A stretch of DNA of 64,000 nt from Pannonibacter sp. SL95 (GTDB taxonomy: Bacteria; Pseudomonadota; Alphaproteobacteria; Rhizobiales; Stappiaceae). The notes under the pieces are model-generated. The model made no database searches. It was not told where the DNA came from and saw only the letters and a list, made by a program, of their open reading frames with translations. The position numbers and the translations under genes were made by a program. Below are positions 8,949 through 17,886 of this stretch, one piece after another. The DNA is taken from contig NZ_JAPPRC010000006.1 of NCBI RefSeq assembly GCF_026672425.1, positions 434,001 to 498,000 on the forward strand. The letters are read 5' to 3'. The number at the start of each line of letters is the position of its first letter. The stretch's first letter is position 1.

Positions 8949-8966
8949 GGCCCGCCGGGGCGGGCC
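8949..8966. terminator. Hairpin between convergent genes
   Basis: GGCCCGCC and GGCGGGCC form an 8-bp stem with a 2-nt spacer, located between the stops of the LysE gene (+) and the 90-residue gene (-). There is no strong T-run on either side, so termination strength is doubtful. Confidence 0.4.
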
Positions 8967-8994
8967 AGTGTCTGTCAGGTGATCGTCGGACTGC

Positions 8995-9267
8995 TTACTG
9001 CAGAACCCGGTTCACCGAATAATCGCCGCGCAGGATGCGCTCCGGCAGGCCCTCGGCCAGCTTGGCGACGGCCTCTTCGCCGTAGGTCGAAACCAGGTCG
9101 GCAAGGGCGGTAAACATCGCCGCATGCGCCACCGCGTCGGTGTCAACGCCACATGCGATCGCTTCGGCCCAGGCATCACTGATGAAGCCAAGCGCGGCGC
9201 GACGGATGTCGTCGTCTTCCTGGTACTGCGTGTCGGCCGCCATGTCCGTATAATCGTCGTTGGTCAT
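8995..9267 (-). CDS. Conserved-looking hypothetical protein, 90 aa
   Basis: A small acidic cytoplasmic protein, predicted mostly helical, with no signal peptide and no domain I can name. It resembles short uncharacterised proteins common in Hyphomicrobiales. Codon use matches neighbouring genes. A good minus-strand promoter (TTAACA, 18 nt, TATAAT) lies at 9403-9432, which supports it as a separately transcribed gene. Confidence 0.7.
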   Translation of the reverse strand: MTNDDYTDMAADTQYQEDDDIRRAALGFISDAWAEAIACGVDTDAVAHAAMFTALADLVSTYGEEAVAKLAEGLPERILRGDYSVNRVLQ

Positions 9268-9402
9268 GCTGTCTCTTTGGCTTCTGGCTGCGCCGGTGTG
9301 CCGAACCGGTGCACTTACCCTCTCCCGAATCTCGACAAGACCTTACCATGGTCATTCTTCACGGGAAGCGAGTGTGAAGGCAATCTTAAGATCAGCCCAC
9401 AA

Positions 9403-9432
9403 ATTATACGATCAGGGTTAAGTGCTTGTTAA
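9403..9432 (-). promoter_or_regulatory. Sigma-70-type promoter for the 90-aa gene
   Basis: On the minus strand TTAACA (9427-9432) and a perfect TATAAT (9403-9408) are separated by 18 nt. Transcription would run into the 90-residue gene whose start is at 9267. It lies in the 200-bp gap between that gene and the TIGR02301 gene. Confidence 0.55.
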
Positions 9433-9468
9433 CTTTCTGAGCCCGTTCAAGCCCTTGGCAGAGCCAGC

Positions 9469-10050
9469 TCAGCGGCTGTAGCGCGAAGTGACCTCGCGCA
9501 CCAGCGTGCTGCCCTCGCTGATGTAGCCGGCCATGGCCTCGCGTGCCGCCGGTGTGCAGGCGTGATAGACCGAGGCGAACCCACGGTAACCCTGGTTGAA
9601 ACGCTCGATGAAGCGGCGCTTGCGTGCCTCGTCCGCTGCCTCGGCCTCCAGCAGGGCTTCCATCTGGTCACGCCACGCCGGTTCATCCGGCCGGGTGCAC
9701 AATGGCCGCAGGAAATGCAAGGCACCGAGGATTTCCGACAGGCGCAACAGCTGGCGCTCATAGGGCGGTTCGTTCGCCGGGTCCTGCGCCTGAACCGGTG
9801 AAACTTGCACGCCGGCGACCAGCGCGCCCGCCAGCACAAGCCCGGTCAGCACAAGCCGGGCCCGCGCCAGCCGGGCTACGGCCGGCCGTCTGGACCGTCT
9901 GGCATCCTTTGCGCCTGTGTCTGCTGCGGGCATCTGTCTCGCGGAGCGTTGCGGCCGGGGGGGCCGGCGGGAGTTGCCGCGATCATGGCTTTCTGCAGCC
10001 ACCATGGCAAGGCTGGCTGTCAGGCTATCCCGTTCTCTTGTCCCGCGCAT
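9469..10050 (-). CDS. TIGR02301-family secreted protein
   Basis: The mature part shows the pattern of the uncharacterised alphaproteobacterial TIGR02301 family: [47 protein letters not shown] and a final [14 protein letters not shown] hydrophobic signal segment ([18 protein letters not shown]) precedes an AQA cleavage-like site. The start is uncertain: the ATG at 10050 overlaps the NUDIX gene by 31 bp and has GGGG just upstream, while ATGs at 10005 and 9933 would give a shorter leader. The function of the family is unknown. Confidence 0.82.
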   Translation of the reverse strand: MRGTRERDSLTASLAMVAAESHDRGNSRRPPRPQRSARQMPAADTGAKDARRSRRPAVARLARARLVLTGLVLAGALVAGVQVSPVQAQDPANEPPYERQLLRLSEILGALHFLRPLCTRPDEPAWRDQMEALLEAEAADEARKRRFIERFNQGYRGFASVYHACTPAAREAMAGYISEGSTLVREVTSRYSR

Positions 10051-10508
10051 TGTGCCCCGTCGTCAGCCGCGATCAGCCGGACAATCCGTGCCGCGGTTCC
10101 GGGCGTCATTTCCAGCTCAGCGAGATCTGCCACCGCAACCCGCGCCACCGCCGCCGCATCGTCACCAGCCACCGGGCTCGCGTCGACCGGAAGCGGGCCC
10201 ACGAAGACAGACAGCCGGTATCCAGGGTGCGTCGCCGATCCGCCGGTGTCGAACGTCTCGGCCGGCCCGGACAGTTCCGCCTCGAGGCCGGTTTCCTCGT
10301 GCAGCTCGCGCAGGGCTGCGGCCGCCAGTGTCTCTCCCGCCTCCACCCGCCCGCCCGGCAGGCTCCAGGCGCCGGCATAGGGCGCCTTGCCGCGCTGAAC
10401 CAGCAGCACCATCCCTTCGCCGTGCAAAAGGATGCTGACCCCGGCGACCGGTTCGGCACCTTTGGGCAAGGGGGAGGGGGTGTTGGGGGAGGTCTTCGGT
10501 TCGGCCAT
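10020..10508 (-). CDS. NUDIX hydrolase
   Basis: A 162-residue NUDIX protein with the Nudix box [18 protein letters not shown] continuing into HEETGL around residues 50-73. Such enzymes hydrolyse nucleoside diphosphates linked to other groups; ADP-ribose or an oxidised nucleotide are typical substrates, and none can be chosen here. It overlaps the start of the TIGR02301 gene and follows the 170-residue hypothetical gene on the same strand, so the three may be one transcript. Confidence 0.9.
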   Translation of the reverse strand: MAEPKTSPNTPSPLPKGAEPVAGVSILLHGEGMVLLVQRGKAPYAGAWSLPGGRVEAGETLAAAALRELHEETGLEAELSGPAETFDTGGSATHPGYRLSVFVGPLPVDASPVAGDDAAAVARVAVADLAELEMTPGTAARIVRLIAADDGAQCAGQENGIA

Positions 10509-10552
10509 GCGCGTGTCGTCGCACGACCGGTGGCGTCGGGCAAGCCGGTCGA

Positions 10553-11065
10553 TCAGGCAAACAGGGCGTCGATTTCCGCCTGCGTCTCTTCGCCGTCGAG
10601 CTGGGCATCACGCCCGCTGATATGGCCGTGGATGACGCCGCTGGCCATGCCGATGAGTGGCTTGATCTGGTTGGTCGCTTCCTCGGCCAGCGCCGCGGCC
10701 ACCATGTCAGGGCTTGCAGCTGCGCGCAGCGCTGCCTGCGCCGCCAGAACGGCCGCGTTGATCTGGCCAGTCAGATTGTCGAGATGGGACCGCAGCCGCA
10801 CGGGTGCCGCATGATAGGCAAGGATTGCAAGCTGGCGTTCGGAGAAGGTCGAATTCTCGAAATGGGCCTCGTAGTCCGCCGGCTCCCAGGCCAGCACGTC
10901 TTCGGCGCATTCCGGCATGGCCGGCAGCATTTCGAGCAGCATCACCACTTCGTTGAAGTGATTGAGATAGTCCGTGGCCAGACCGGTCGCCGGGTTGATG
11001 TTCGCATGCCGCAGGCGCTCTGCAGCAAGCTCACCAACTCCCAGCACTGGATCCTCCACGGCCAT
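10553..11065 (-). CDS. Hypothetical protein, 170 aa, mostly helical
   Basis: A soluble protein of 170 residues without signal peptide or membrane segment. Notable stretches are [20 protein letters not shown] and [20 protein letters not shown]; the centre is Ala-rich and helical. I do not recognise the family. It lies 44 bp upstream of the NUDIX gene on the same strand, so the two may be co-transcribed. Composition is native. Confidence 0.7.
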   Translation of the reverse strand: MAVEDPVLGVGELAAERLRHANINPATGLATDYLNHFNEVVMLLEMLPAMPECAEDVLAWEPADYEAHFENSTFSERQLAILAYHAAPVRLRSHLDNLTGQINAAVLAAQAALRAAASPDMVAAALAEEATNQIKPLIGMASGVIHGHISGRDAQLDGEETQAEIDALFA

Positions 11066-11226
11066 TCCTGTTCCCCGGTTGCCTGTTTCCCTGCACCCTA
11101 CGCTGCCTTCGTTGCCAAACAGCTAACTTAGCGATACCAAGCTCTTCAGTGTCCTTTTGGCAGAATTGTTCCTTACCAAAGGGCAACTTGCGCCAGACAA
11201 GGATTGCAGGAGCCAAGCCCGATCCC

Positions 11227-11988
11227 ATGTGCGGTCGCCTCACACTCACATCCGCGCCCGACGAGGTGAAAGGGCTGTTCGGCTACGCTGACACGCCCAA
11301 TTTTCCGCCACGCTACAACATCGCTCCCACCCAGCCGCTTGCCATCGTCCGCCAGGATCTGGGCCATCGGCGACGCTTTGGCCTGGTGCGCTGGGGGCTG
11401 ATTCCGGCCTGGGTCAAGGATCCGGCCAGCTTCACCCTTCTGGTCAATGCCCGCGCCGAGACGGCGGCGGAAAAGCCCTCGTTTCGCGGCCCGATGCGGC
11501 ATCACCGGTGCCTCATTCCCGCCAACGGCTTTTACGAATGGCGGCGCATGGATGGCTCGAAGCAGGCCTTCTTCATCCGGCCAAAGGGCGGCGGCTTGCT
11601 CGCCTTCGCCGGTCTGTTCGACACCTGGTCGGACCCGGCTGGCGGCGACATGGACACGGGCCTGGTTCTGACCGTTCCAGCCAATCAGTCTGTCGCCGCT
11701 GTGCATGACCGCATGCCGGCCATCGTGCCGCCACAGGACTTCGACGCCTGGCTCGACTGCGGCACCGTCGACACCCGGGCTGCGACACGGCTGCTCCGGC
11801 CCGCGCCGGAGGATCTTTTGGAGCTGATTCCGGTCTCCTCCCGTGTCAACACGTTCGCCAATGACGATCCGGGTGTGCAGGAACCCGTCGAAGATCGCGG
11901 CCCGCCGCCACCGCCGGTCCGGACCCGCAAGGCTCCCGAACCCGATGACAGCCAATTCGACCTTTTTGCACCGCCGAAGGATCGGTGA
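11227..11988 (+). CDS. SRAP (YedK/HMCES-like) abasic-site DNA-binding protease
   Basis: A 253-residue SOS response-associated peptidase. The protein starts MCGRLTL: Cys2 becomes the N-terminal catalytic residue and forms a thiazolidine link with abasic sites in single-stranded DNA. Further hallmarks are FPPRYNIAPTQ, RWGLIPAWVKD, VNARAETAAEKPSFR, CLIPANGFYEW and the HDRMP motif with its catalytic His. The start is fixed at 11227 because Cys must follow Met. A Pro-rich tail is extra. No clear alphaproteobacterial LexA box (GTTC-N7-GTTC) is visible upstream. Confidence 0.93.
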   Translation: MCGRLTLTSAPDEVKGLFGYADTPNFPPRYNIAPTQPLAIVRQDLGHRRRFGLVRWGLIPAWVKDPASFTLLVNARAETAAEKPSFRGPMRHHRCLIPANGFYEWRRMDGSKQAFFIRPKGGGLLAFAGLFDTWSDPAGGDMDTGLVLTVPANQSVAAVHDRMPAIVPPQDFDAWLDCGTVDTRAATRLLRPAPEDLLELIPVSSRVNTFANDDPGVQEPVEDRGPPPPPVRTRKAPEPDDSQFDLFAPPKDR

Positions 11989-12053
11989 AACTAACGATAC
12001 GGCAAGTGTTTTCTGTCACAGTGTCTGCTGACAGTGAATGAACGAGAGTGCGG

Positions 12054-13169
12054 ATGACACAGGCAGATACAGGCGCAGGACATCGGCTCGTCCGGCCGCT
12101 GCAACGGGACGATTTGCCCGCGGTCGCCAGCCTTTTCACCCGCGTGTTCCGCGCTGGCGCCACTGCTCCGCACCCGGATCTCGAAGCCTATCTGGAACGC
12201 CTGTGCCTGACAGCGCCCGGTTATTCGCCGGCCACAGGCACCATGGTCTATGACCACCCTTGCGTCGGTCTGCGCGCGGCGCTGCTCAGCATTCCCTTTC
12301 GCTATGCCCTCGACGGCGAGCCTGTCACCGCCCGCCTGCTGTGCTCCTTCATGGCCGACGGCCGGGAAGGGCAGGTCGGGGCGGCGCGCCTGTCGCGCTA
12401 TTTTCGTGCCGCCAATCATGATCTTCTGATCGCCGACAGCGCCTCCGCTGTCAGCGCTGATCACTGGGTCACCGGCGGCGGAGTGGTTCTCTCCGTACAG
12501 AGCCTTGCCTGGCAACGGGTGTTTCGTCCGGCCCGCGCCGCTGCCCTGCAACTGCGCCGCAGCCTGCCGCGCCTTGGCTTGGCGGCGTCCTTTGCCCCCT
12601 TGTCGCTGGCGGACCGCCCGCTTCGTCATCTGCGGCCAGCGTTGACTGTCCAGGCGGCGCCAGGGCTAGAGGTTGCCTCTGTCGAGGCCGATGCCTTCCG
12701 CGACCCGGCGATGGCCATGCTTGCGCGCTTTCGGCTCCATCCGAGCTGGACCGAGCTGGAGTTCGGCTGGCTGGTTCAGCTTGCCAGTGAAAACACACGC
12801 CTCGGCCGCTTGCAGTTTCGTCTCGTTCGCGACGCCTCCGGCGCCAGCGTCGGTGGCTTCGTTTTCTATGGTGCAGCCGGGCGGCGGGCGGAGGTGCTGA
12901 ATGTCCTCTGTCATCCGGGCGCGGAGAACGATACGATCACGGCGATGTTGGCCGATCTCGACGCCGAGGGCTACGCAATGGCCGTGGGCATGGCACAGCC
13001 ATTTCTCATGACCGCCCTGCAGCGCCACCGCTGGCTCACGTTAAGGCACCGCGGTTTCTGCTGCATCGCCAGCCGGCATGAAACGGCGATGCAGGCAATC
13101 CGGGAGGACAGTTTCTACGTTGGCGGCCTTGCCTCCGAGAGCTGGAGCCGCCTGTTGGCCGACTTCTGA
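12054..13169 (+). CDS. GNAT-like acyltransferase, unassigned substrate
   Basis: A 371-residue protein. Its N-terminus (VRPLQRDDLPAVASLFTRVF) resembles a GNAT acyltransferase domain, and a second half contains GGFVFYGAAGRRAEVLNVL, another GNAT-like strand pattern. Proteins of this shape occur near exopolysaccharide or lipid genes, but nothing in this neighbourhood fixes the substrate. The ATG at 12054 has GAGAG about 5 nt upstream; a GTG at 12048 is also possible. Confidence 0.65.
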   Translation: MTQADTGAGHRLVRPLQRDDLPAVASLFTRVFRAGATAPHPDLEAYLERLCLTAPGYSPATGTMVYDHPCVGLRAALLSIPFRYALDGEPVTARLLCSFMADGREGQVGAARLSRYFRAANHDLLIADSASAVSADHWVTGGGVVLSVQSLAWQRVFRPARAAALQLRRSLPRLGLAASFAPLSLADRPLRHLRPALTVQAAPGLEVASVEADAFRDPAMAMLARFRLHPSWTELEFGWLVQLASENTRLGRLQFRLVRDASGASVGGFVFYGAAGRRAEVLNVLCHPGAENDTITAMLADLDAEGYAMAVGMAQPFLMTALQRHRWLTLRHRGFCCIASRHETAMQAIREDSFYVGGLASESWSRLLADF

Positions 13170-13239
13170 CGCGCCGGACTGTCCTTTTGCCGTCATAGCA
13201 GGTAAGAGGCGGCCTCAAGTCTGACACGAGAGGCAGGAT

Positions 13240-14067
13240 ATGAGCGAATTTGATGAGGAGGCCCTGGCCGAGGTTTACAACCGTGGCCTGGAGCTGGAAA
13301 AGGCCGGTGACCTTAAGGCAGCCGCCGAGGCCTATTGTCAGGCGCTCGAACTGGATCCGGAAGACCATTGCGGCGCCAGCATTCGCCTCGCCGCCATGGG
13401 CGCCGTGGCAACGCCGGAACGCATGCCGGACGCCTATGTCGCCACCCTGTTTGACCAGCATGCCGATGTCTTCGAAGCCATCCTCGTCGACCAGCTCGAA
13501 TACTGTGTGCCCTTGCTCCTGCGCGAGCAGCTGCGCAAGCACGCTCCCGGTCCCTATGCCACCAGCCTGGACCTTGGATGCGGCACCGGCTTGACCGGCG
13601 AGGCGCTGGCCGATTGCTGCGATGCGATGACCGGCGTCGATCTCTCCGAGCGCATCATCGAGATCGCCTTCGACCGCGAGGTCTATGAAGACCTTTACGT
13701 CGGCGAAGCCGTTGCCTTCCTGGAAGAGTTCGAGGAAGAGGACGGCAGCCGTCCGACCTATGACCTCATCGCCGCCACCGACGTGATGCCCTATCTCGGC
13801 CGCCTCGAGCCGGCAATCGCCGCCGCTGCCGCCCGCCTCAACCCCGGCGGCGTTTTCGGCTTCTCCACCGAGACCCTGCCGGACGACGCCATGGCCGGTC
13901 AGCCCTATATCGTCGGCCCGAAGCGCCGCTTCGCCCATGCGGAAGGCTATGTCCGCGACGTTCTGTCCGCTAACGGCTTTGCCATCCTGGCCATGGACCC
14001 GATCACCGTCCGCCTCGAAGACGGCGAGCCCGTCCCCGGCCATCTGGTCCTCGCCCGCCGCGCCTGA
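13240..14067 (+). CDS. TPR-containing class I SAM methyltransferase
   Basis: A 275-residue protein. Residues about 8-45 form a tetratricopeptide-like helix pair (AAAEAYCQALELDPEDH). From about residue 108 there is a Rossmann methyltransferase with SLDLGCGTGLTGEAL as motif I and MTGVDLSERII as motif II. A small-molecule or protein substrate is plausible, but there is nothing to choose by. GAGAGG precedes the ATG at 13240. It stands 70 bp after the GNAT-like gene on the same strand. Confidence 0.8.
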   Translation: MSEFDEEALAEVYNRGLELEKAGDLKAAAEAYCQALELDPEDHCGASIRLAAMGAVATPERMPDAYVATLFDQHADVFEAILVDQLEYCVPLLLREQLRKHAPGPYATSLDLGCGTGLTGEALADCCDAMTGVDLSERIIEIAFDREVYEDLYVGEAVAFLEEFEEEDGSRPTYDLIAATDVMPYLGRLEPAIAAAAARLNPGGVFGFSTETLPDDAMAGQPYIVGPKRRFAHAEGYVRDVLSANGFAILAMDPITVRLEDGEPVPGHLVLARRA

Positions 14068-14263
14068 CGTCCACGTCGTCCGTCTTTGAAGCCCCCTGTG
14101 CCGCAATGTCGCGGTAGGCAGGTAGACCGGTAAAAGCGCGGCTTTCCGCCATTGAGCGCCCGCCCTGCGGCACATTCCGCCGCAGGGCCATTCCGTCGCA
14201 CCGCATTGCAGCATCTACGCAAAACCACATATGGCCCGGTAGGTACAACCCGGAGACCCGGCC

Positions 14264-15655
14264 ATGATGGACACCTTGCTGCTGTCGCGCATCCAGTTTG
14301 GAGCGAACATATCGTTCCACATCCTGTTCCCCACGATCACGATCGCACTTGGCTGGGTCCTCCTGTTCTTCCGCCTGCGCTACAGCGCGACGGGCGATGC
14401 CAAGTGGATCGGCGCCTACCGCTTCTGGGTAAAGGTCTTTGCCCTCAGCTTCGCGCTCGGCGTCGTCTCCGGCATCACCATGAGCTTCCAGTTCGGCACA
14501 AACTGGCCGGGCTTCATGGAGCGCGTCGGCAACATCGCCGGTCCGCTGCTGGCCTATGAGGTCCTGACCGCCTTCTTCCTCGAGGCCGTTTTCCTCGGCA
14601 TCATGCTGTTCGGCTTCTCCAAGGTTCCGGCCTGGTTGCACACGCTGGCGACCTTCCTTGTCGCCTTCGGCACGACCATGAGCGCCTTCTGGATCCTGGT
14701 GCTGAACTCCTGGATGCACACGCCGGCCGGCTTCGAGCTGCGCGACGGCGTCGCCTTTGCCACGGACTGGTGGGCGATCATCTTCAACCCGTCGATGCCC
14801 TACCGCCTTGTCCACATGCTGCTGGCCAGCGGGCTGACTGTGGCCTTCCTGATGGCCGGTCTCTCCGCCTGGCGCTGGCTCAAGGGCGAGCGCACGGGCG
14901 AGCTGCGCATGGCCCTGCGCACCGGTGTCACGCTGGCCGCCGTCCTCATCCCGCTGCAGATCCTCGCCGGCGACATGCACGGCCTCAACACCCTGCAGCA
15001 CCAGCCGGCCAAGGTCGCGGCCATGGAGGCCAACTGGGACACGCGCCCGAACGTGCCGCTTGTCCTCTTCGCGCTGCCCAACAGCGAGACCCGCAGCAAC
15101 GACTACGAGATCAGCATCCCGAGTGGTGCCTCGATCATCCTGAAGCATGATCCGGCGGGCGTCGTCCCGGGCCTGAACGACTTCGTCGCCGAGGACGGCA
15201 CGCCGCTGCATCCCCCGGTCGCGCCCGTGTTCTGGTCCTTCCGCATCATGGTCGGCACCGGCATGGCGATGCTCGCCGTCTCCTTCGCCGCCGCCGTTCT
15301 CGTCTGGCGCCGTGGCCAGCTGGAGACGGCCGCCGGCACCTGGGGCCTGCGTGCGCTGGTGCTGATGACCTTCTCCGGCTGGGTGGCGACGCTCGCCGGC
15401 TGGTACACCACCGAGATCGGCCGCCAGCCCTGGCTGGTGCAGGGCGTCTTGTCCACGGCCGAGGCGGTCGCGGCCGTCCCCGCGCCGATGGTCCTATCCA
15501 CGCTGGTCGTCTATCTCGCGATCTATGTGGCTCTGATCGCCGCCTATGTCAGCGTCCTGTTCTATCTCGCCGGCAAGGCCGTGAAGGGCGCCGTCAGCCC
15601 GGTCGCCCCGGCCCCGTTGATGCCGGTTCGCCCCGTGCTCCAGCCGGCCGAATAA
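14264..15655 (+). CDS. cioA: Cytochrome bd-type quinol oxidase subunit I (cyanide-insensitive type)
   Basis: A 463-residue inner-membrane subunit I of a bd-type terminal oxidase that oxidises quinol and reduces oxygen. RIQFGANISFHILFPT carries the N-terminal haem-ligand His, and about nine hydrophobic segments follow. The periplasmic Q loop is short, with no long insertion after the GDMHGLNTLQHQPAK region; this fits the CIO/short-loop group better than E. coli CydA. GGAG lies 8 nt before the ATG at 14264. It forms an operon with cioB, 10 bp downstream. cydA would be an equally acceptable name. Confidence 0.92.
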   Translation: MMDTLLLSRIQFGANISFHILFPTITIALGWVLLFFRLRYSATGDAKWIGAYRFWVKVFALSFALGVVSGITMSFQFGTNWPGFMERVGNIAGPLLAYEVLTAFFLEAVFLGIMLFGFSKVPAWLHTLATFLVAFGTTMSAFWILVLNSWMHTPAGFELRDGVAFATDWWAIIFNPSMPYRLVHMLLASGLTVAFLMAGLSAWRWLKGERTGELRMALRTGVTLAAVLIPLQILAGDMHGLNTLQHQPAKVAAMEANWDTRPNVPLVLFALPNSETRSNDYEISIPSGASIILKHDPAGVVPGLNDFVAEDGTPLHPPVAPVFWSFRIMVGTGMAMLAVSFAAAVLVWRRGQLETAAGTWGLRALVLMTFSGWVATLAGWYTTEIGRQPWLVQGVLSTAEAVAAVPAPMVLSTLVVYLAIYVALIAAYVSVLFYLAGKAVKGAVSPVAPAPLMPVRPVLQPAE

Positions 15656-15665
15656 GGAGATCACG

Positions 15666-16670
15666 ATGTTTGCTGATCCCGCCCTGTCGCTCCCCGTGAT
15701 CTTCGCTGGCCTGATGGGCCTGTCGATCCTCGCCTATGTCGTCCTCGACGGTTTCGATCTCGGCGTCGGCATCCTGTTCCCCTTTGCGGGCAATGACGAG
15801 CGGGACCGGATGGTGGCCGCCATCGGCCCGTTCTGGGATGCCAACGAGACCTGGCTGGTGCTGGCCATCGGCCTGCTGCTGGTCGCCTTTCCGGCAGCCC
15901 ATGGCATGATCCTGACCGCGCTCTACCTGCCGGTCGCCGTCATGCTGGTCGGCCTCATCCTGCGCGGCGTCGCCTTCGAGTTCCGCGCCAAGGTCGCCCC
16001 GCCGCACAAGGCGATGTGGAATGCGGCCTTCTTCGCGGGCTCGCTGATGACCGCGCTGTCGCAGGGCTTCATGCTGGGCCTCTACATCATGGGCCTCGTC
16101 TGGACGCCCTTCACCGTCGGCTTTGCCCTGCTCACTGCCGTCTGCCTTGCCGCCGGCTACGCCTTCATCGGCGCCACCTGGCTGATCATCAAGACGGAGG
16201 GCGCACTGCAGAAGAAGGCCGTGCGCTGGGCTAGGAGCGGGCTTTACGGCGTGCTCGCCGGCCTCGGCGCCGTCTCGGTTGCCTCGCCGCTGGTCAGCCC
16301 CCGCATCTTCGACAAGTGGTTCACCCTGCCGGACATGCTCTTCCTTGCGCCGCTGCCGCTGCTGGCCGTGGCGCTGGTGGCGATGATCCACATCTCGCTG
16401 CGCCACCTGCCCGACAGCCGCGACCGCTTCGCCTATGTCCCCTTCGTCGCGGCCACCGTGCTGTTCGCCGTCTGCTTCGCCGGTCTCGCCTTTTCCTTCT
16501 ACCCCTATGTGGTGCCGGAAAAGCTGACCATCTACGCCGCCGCCAGCGCCCCCGAAAGCCTCGCCATCATCCTTGTCGGCACTGTCTTCGTGCTGCCGGT
16601 CATCATCGGCTACACGGTGCTGTCCTACTTCATCTTCCGCGGCAAGGCCGGCGAGCTCCGCTACGACTGA
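15666..16670 (+). CDS. cioB: Cytochrome bd-type quinol oxidase subunit II
   Basis: A 334-residue CydB-family membrane protein, the partner of subunit I. The N-terminus has the family signature YVVLDGFDLGVGILFPF, followed by FWDANETWLVLAIGLLLVAFP, and about eight membrane segments. AAGGAG lies 6 nt before the ATG, only 10 bp after the cioA stop. No cydX-like small ORF is evident downstream, where an IS110 element begins about 45 bp after the stop. cydB is the alternative name. Confidence 0.93.
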   Translation: MFADPALSLPVIFAGLMGLSILAYVVLDGFDLGVGILFPFAGNDERDRMVAAIGPFWDANETWLVLAIGLLLVAFPAAHGMILTALYLPVAVMLVGLILRGVAFEFRAKVAPPHKAMWNAAFFAGSLMTALSQGFMLGLYIMGLVWTPFTVGFALLTAVCLAAGYAFIGATWLIIKTEGALQKKAVRWARSGLYGVLAGLGAVSVASPLVSPRIFDKWFTLPDMLFLAPLPLLAVALVAMIHISLRHLPDSRDRFAYVPFVAATVLFAVCFAGLAFSFYPYVVPEKLTIYAAASAPESLAIILVGTVFVLPVIIGYTVLSYFIFRGKAGELRYD

Positions 16671-16717
16671 TCGGGGGAAAGGGCGCGCGCGACTGGATGA
16701 CACACCCTCCGCCGTCA

Positions 16718-17677
16718 TCAACTCTGTTGTTGTGCGTTTTGCCTGATCCTTGCGTTCAGGATGACGATGATCTTTCGCATGAGGGCGGCGATTGCGAGGA
16801 TTGGCTTCTTCCCGTTGTTGATAAGCCTTTGATAGACCTCCTTTAATGGCCCGTTTGCGCGGCTTGCGGACAAGGCGGCCATGAAGAGGGCCGGCTTGAC
16901 GGTGGAGCGTCCGCCGTGCATCCGGCGATATCCCTTGAGGGTTCCGCTGTCCTTCGGATGAGGGGCGACCCCGGCGAGGCTTGCGGCCTGGCGCCGGTCC
17001 ATCGTTCCCAGTTCCGGCATGGTTGCGGCGAGGGTGATGGCGGTGCGCTTGCCCACGCCCGGCAGGGAGCAGCAGACCTCGATCCGGCGGGCGAGCTGCG
17101 GCGAGGCGTCGACGAGCGCCTCGATGGCGGCGTCGATGGCCTCGATCTCGTGCAGGATCGCCCGCAGGATGACCTGGCAGGAGCGGCGGATGATCGCGAT
17201 GCCAGGTCCCTCTCCGGGGATCTTTGAGCGGTTCTGCTCGGCCACCTTGAGGGCGAGAAGCTCCTGACGGCGGGCATTGAGGCTGGCGAGTGTGCTCTGG
17301 GTCTCATCGGCCGGCGTGAACAGGGCGAGTGTCTTCCAGCGCTCCTCGCCATAGCGGGCCAGAGCCTGGGCATCGATGGCGTCTGTCTTGGCAAGACGGC
17401 CGAAGGACCGGCTGAATGCCTTGACCTTAACGGTATCGGCCCGGTGGCAGGCAAGGCCTGCTGCCGTCAGTTCGCCCACCAGCAGGCGCTCGTGGCCGCC
17501 GGTCGGCTCCAACACGCACAGGCAGTCGGCCGACAGGCCTGTCAGCGCCTTGCGGATGCTGGCGGAGCGGTTGGGGAAGGTCGTGACACGGCCGGTGGCG
17601 GTGTCGAAGGCGGTGATGCTGTCCTTGGCGACATCGAAGCCGCAGACATGGGCGGGAGGCTGCTGCAGGGCGGGCAT
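16718..17677 (-). CDS. IS110-family DEDD transposase/recombinase
   Basis: A 319-residue recombinase. The N-terminal RuvC-like domain carries the acidic tetrad D15 (GFDVAKD), E57 (VLEPTGGHE), D99 and D102 (KTDAIDAQALARYGE). The C-terminal Transposase_20 domain has LPGVGKRTA, LAGVAPHPKDSGTLKG and GGRSTVKPALFMAAL; the Ser of DSGTLKG is the probable nucleophile. IS110 enzymes recombine DNA guided by a bridge RNA encoded in their non-coding end. I chose the ATG at 17677; the upstream in-frame start at 17740 would extend into the RNA region. The stop codon overlaps the inferred core at the right end. It appears intact and potentially active. Confidence 0.93.
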   Translation of the reverse strand: MPALQQPPAHVCGFDVAKDSITAFDTATGRVTTFPNRSASIRKALTGLSADCLCVLEPTGGHERLLVGELTAAGLACHRADTVKVKAFSRSFGRLAKTDAIDAQALARYGEERWKTLALFTPADETQSTLASLNARRQELLALKVAEQNRSKIPGEGPGIAIIRRSCQVILRAILHEIEAIDAAIEALVDASPQLARRIEVCCSLPGVGKRTAITLAATMPELGTMDRRQAASLAGVAPHPKDSGTLKGYRRMHGGRSTVKPALFMAALSASRANGPLKEVYQRLINNGKKPILAIAALMRKIIVILNARIRQNAQQQS

Positions 17678-17693
17678 GGCCGTGCTATCCTTG

Positions 17694-17860
17694 ACGTGCT
17701 TCGGATTGTTTGCGGGCGTGGGTGTCAGCCAGAGGCCCAATCAACTCTCCAAGCGGGAAAAGGGAAGCGTCAGGGAGCCATGATGACAGCGGGTGAAAAC
17801 CCGACCCCGGGACGGTCGCCTGACGCTGAAGCTGCGGGTTAAGGGTCGCAGCTTCCCCTT
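17694..17860 (-). ncRNA. Candidate bridge RNA of the IS110 element
   Basis: The non-coding left end, read on the minus strand, folds as three modules. A 9-bp hairpin lies at 17828-17855. A 9-bp stem (17766-17774 with 17819-17827) encloses an internal loop capped by a small hairpin (17790-17803). A second loop lies near 17700-17750. The first loop carries CCCGGG (17806-17811) and GTCATC (complement of 17782-17787), matching the two sides of the insertion site. The second carries AGAGTTGAT (17740-17748) and CAAACAATCC (complement of 17703-17712), matching the right and left ends of the element. This is the architecture described for IS110 bridge RNAs. The exact RNA ends are estimated. Confidence 0.75.
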
Positions 17861-17886
17861 TACCCTAGCACCTCGGACAACAAACA

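Noticed and set aside
11066-11226. Search for a LexA (SOS) box upstream of the SRAP gene
   Set aside because: One GTTC is present but no second GTTC seven bases later, so SOS control cannot be claimed from sequence.
12014-12036. CTGTCA and TGACAG inverted repeat before the GNAT-like gene, considered as a Pho box
   Set aside because: PhoB half-sites are direct repeats at 11-bp spacing; this is an inverted pair with the wrong geometry.
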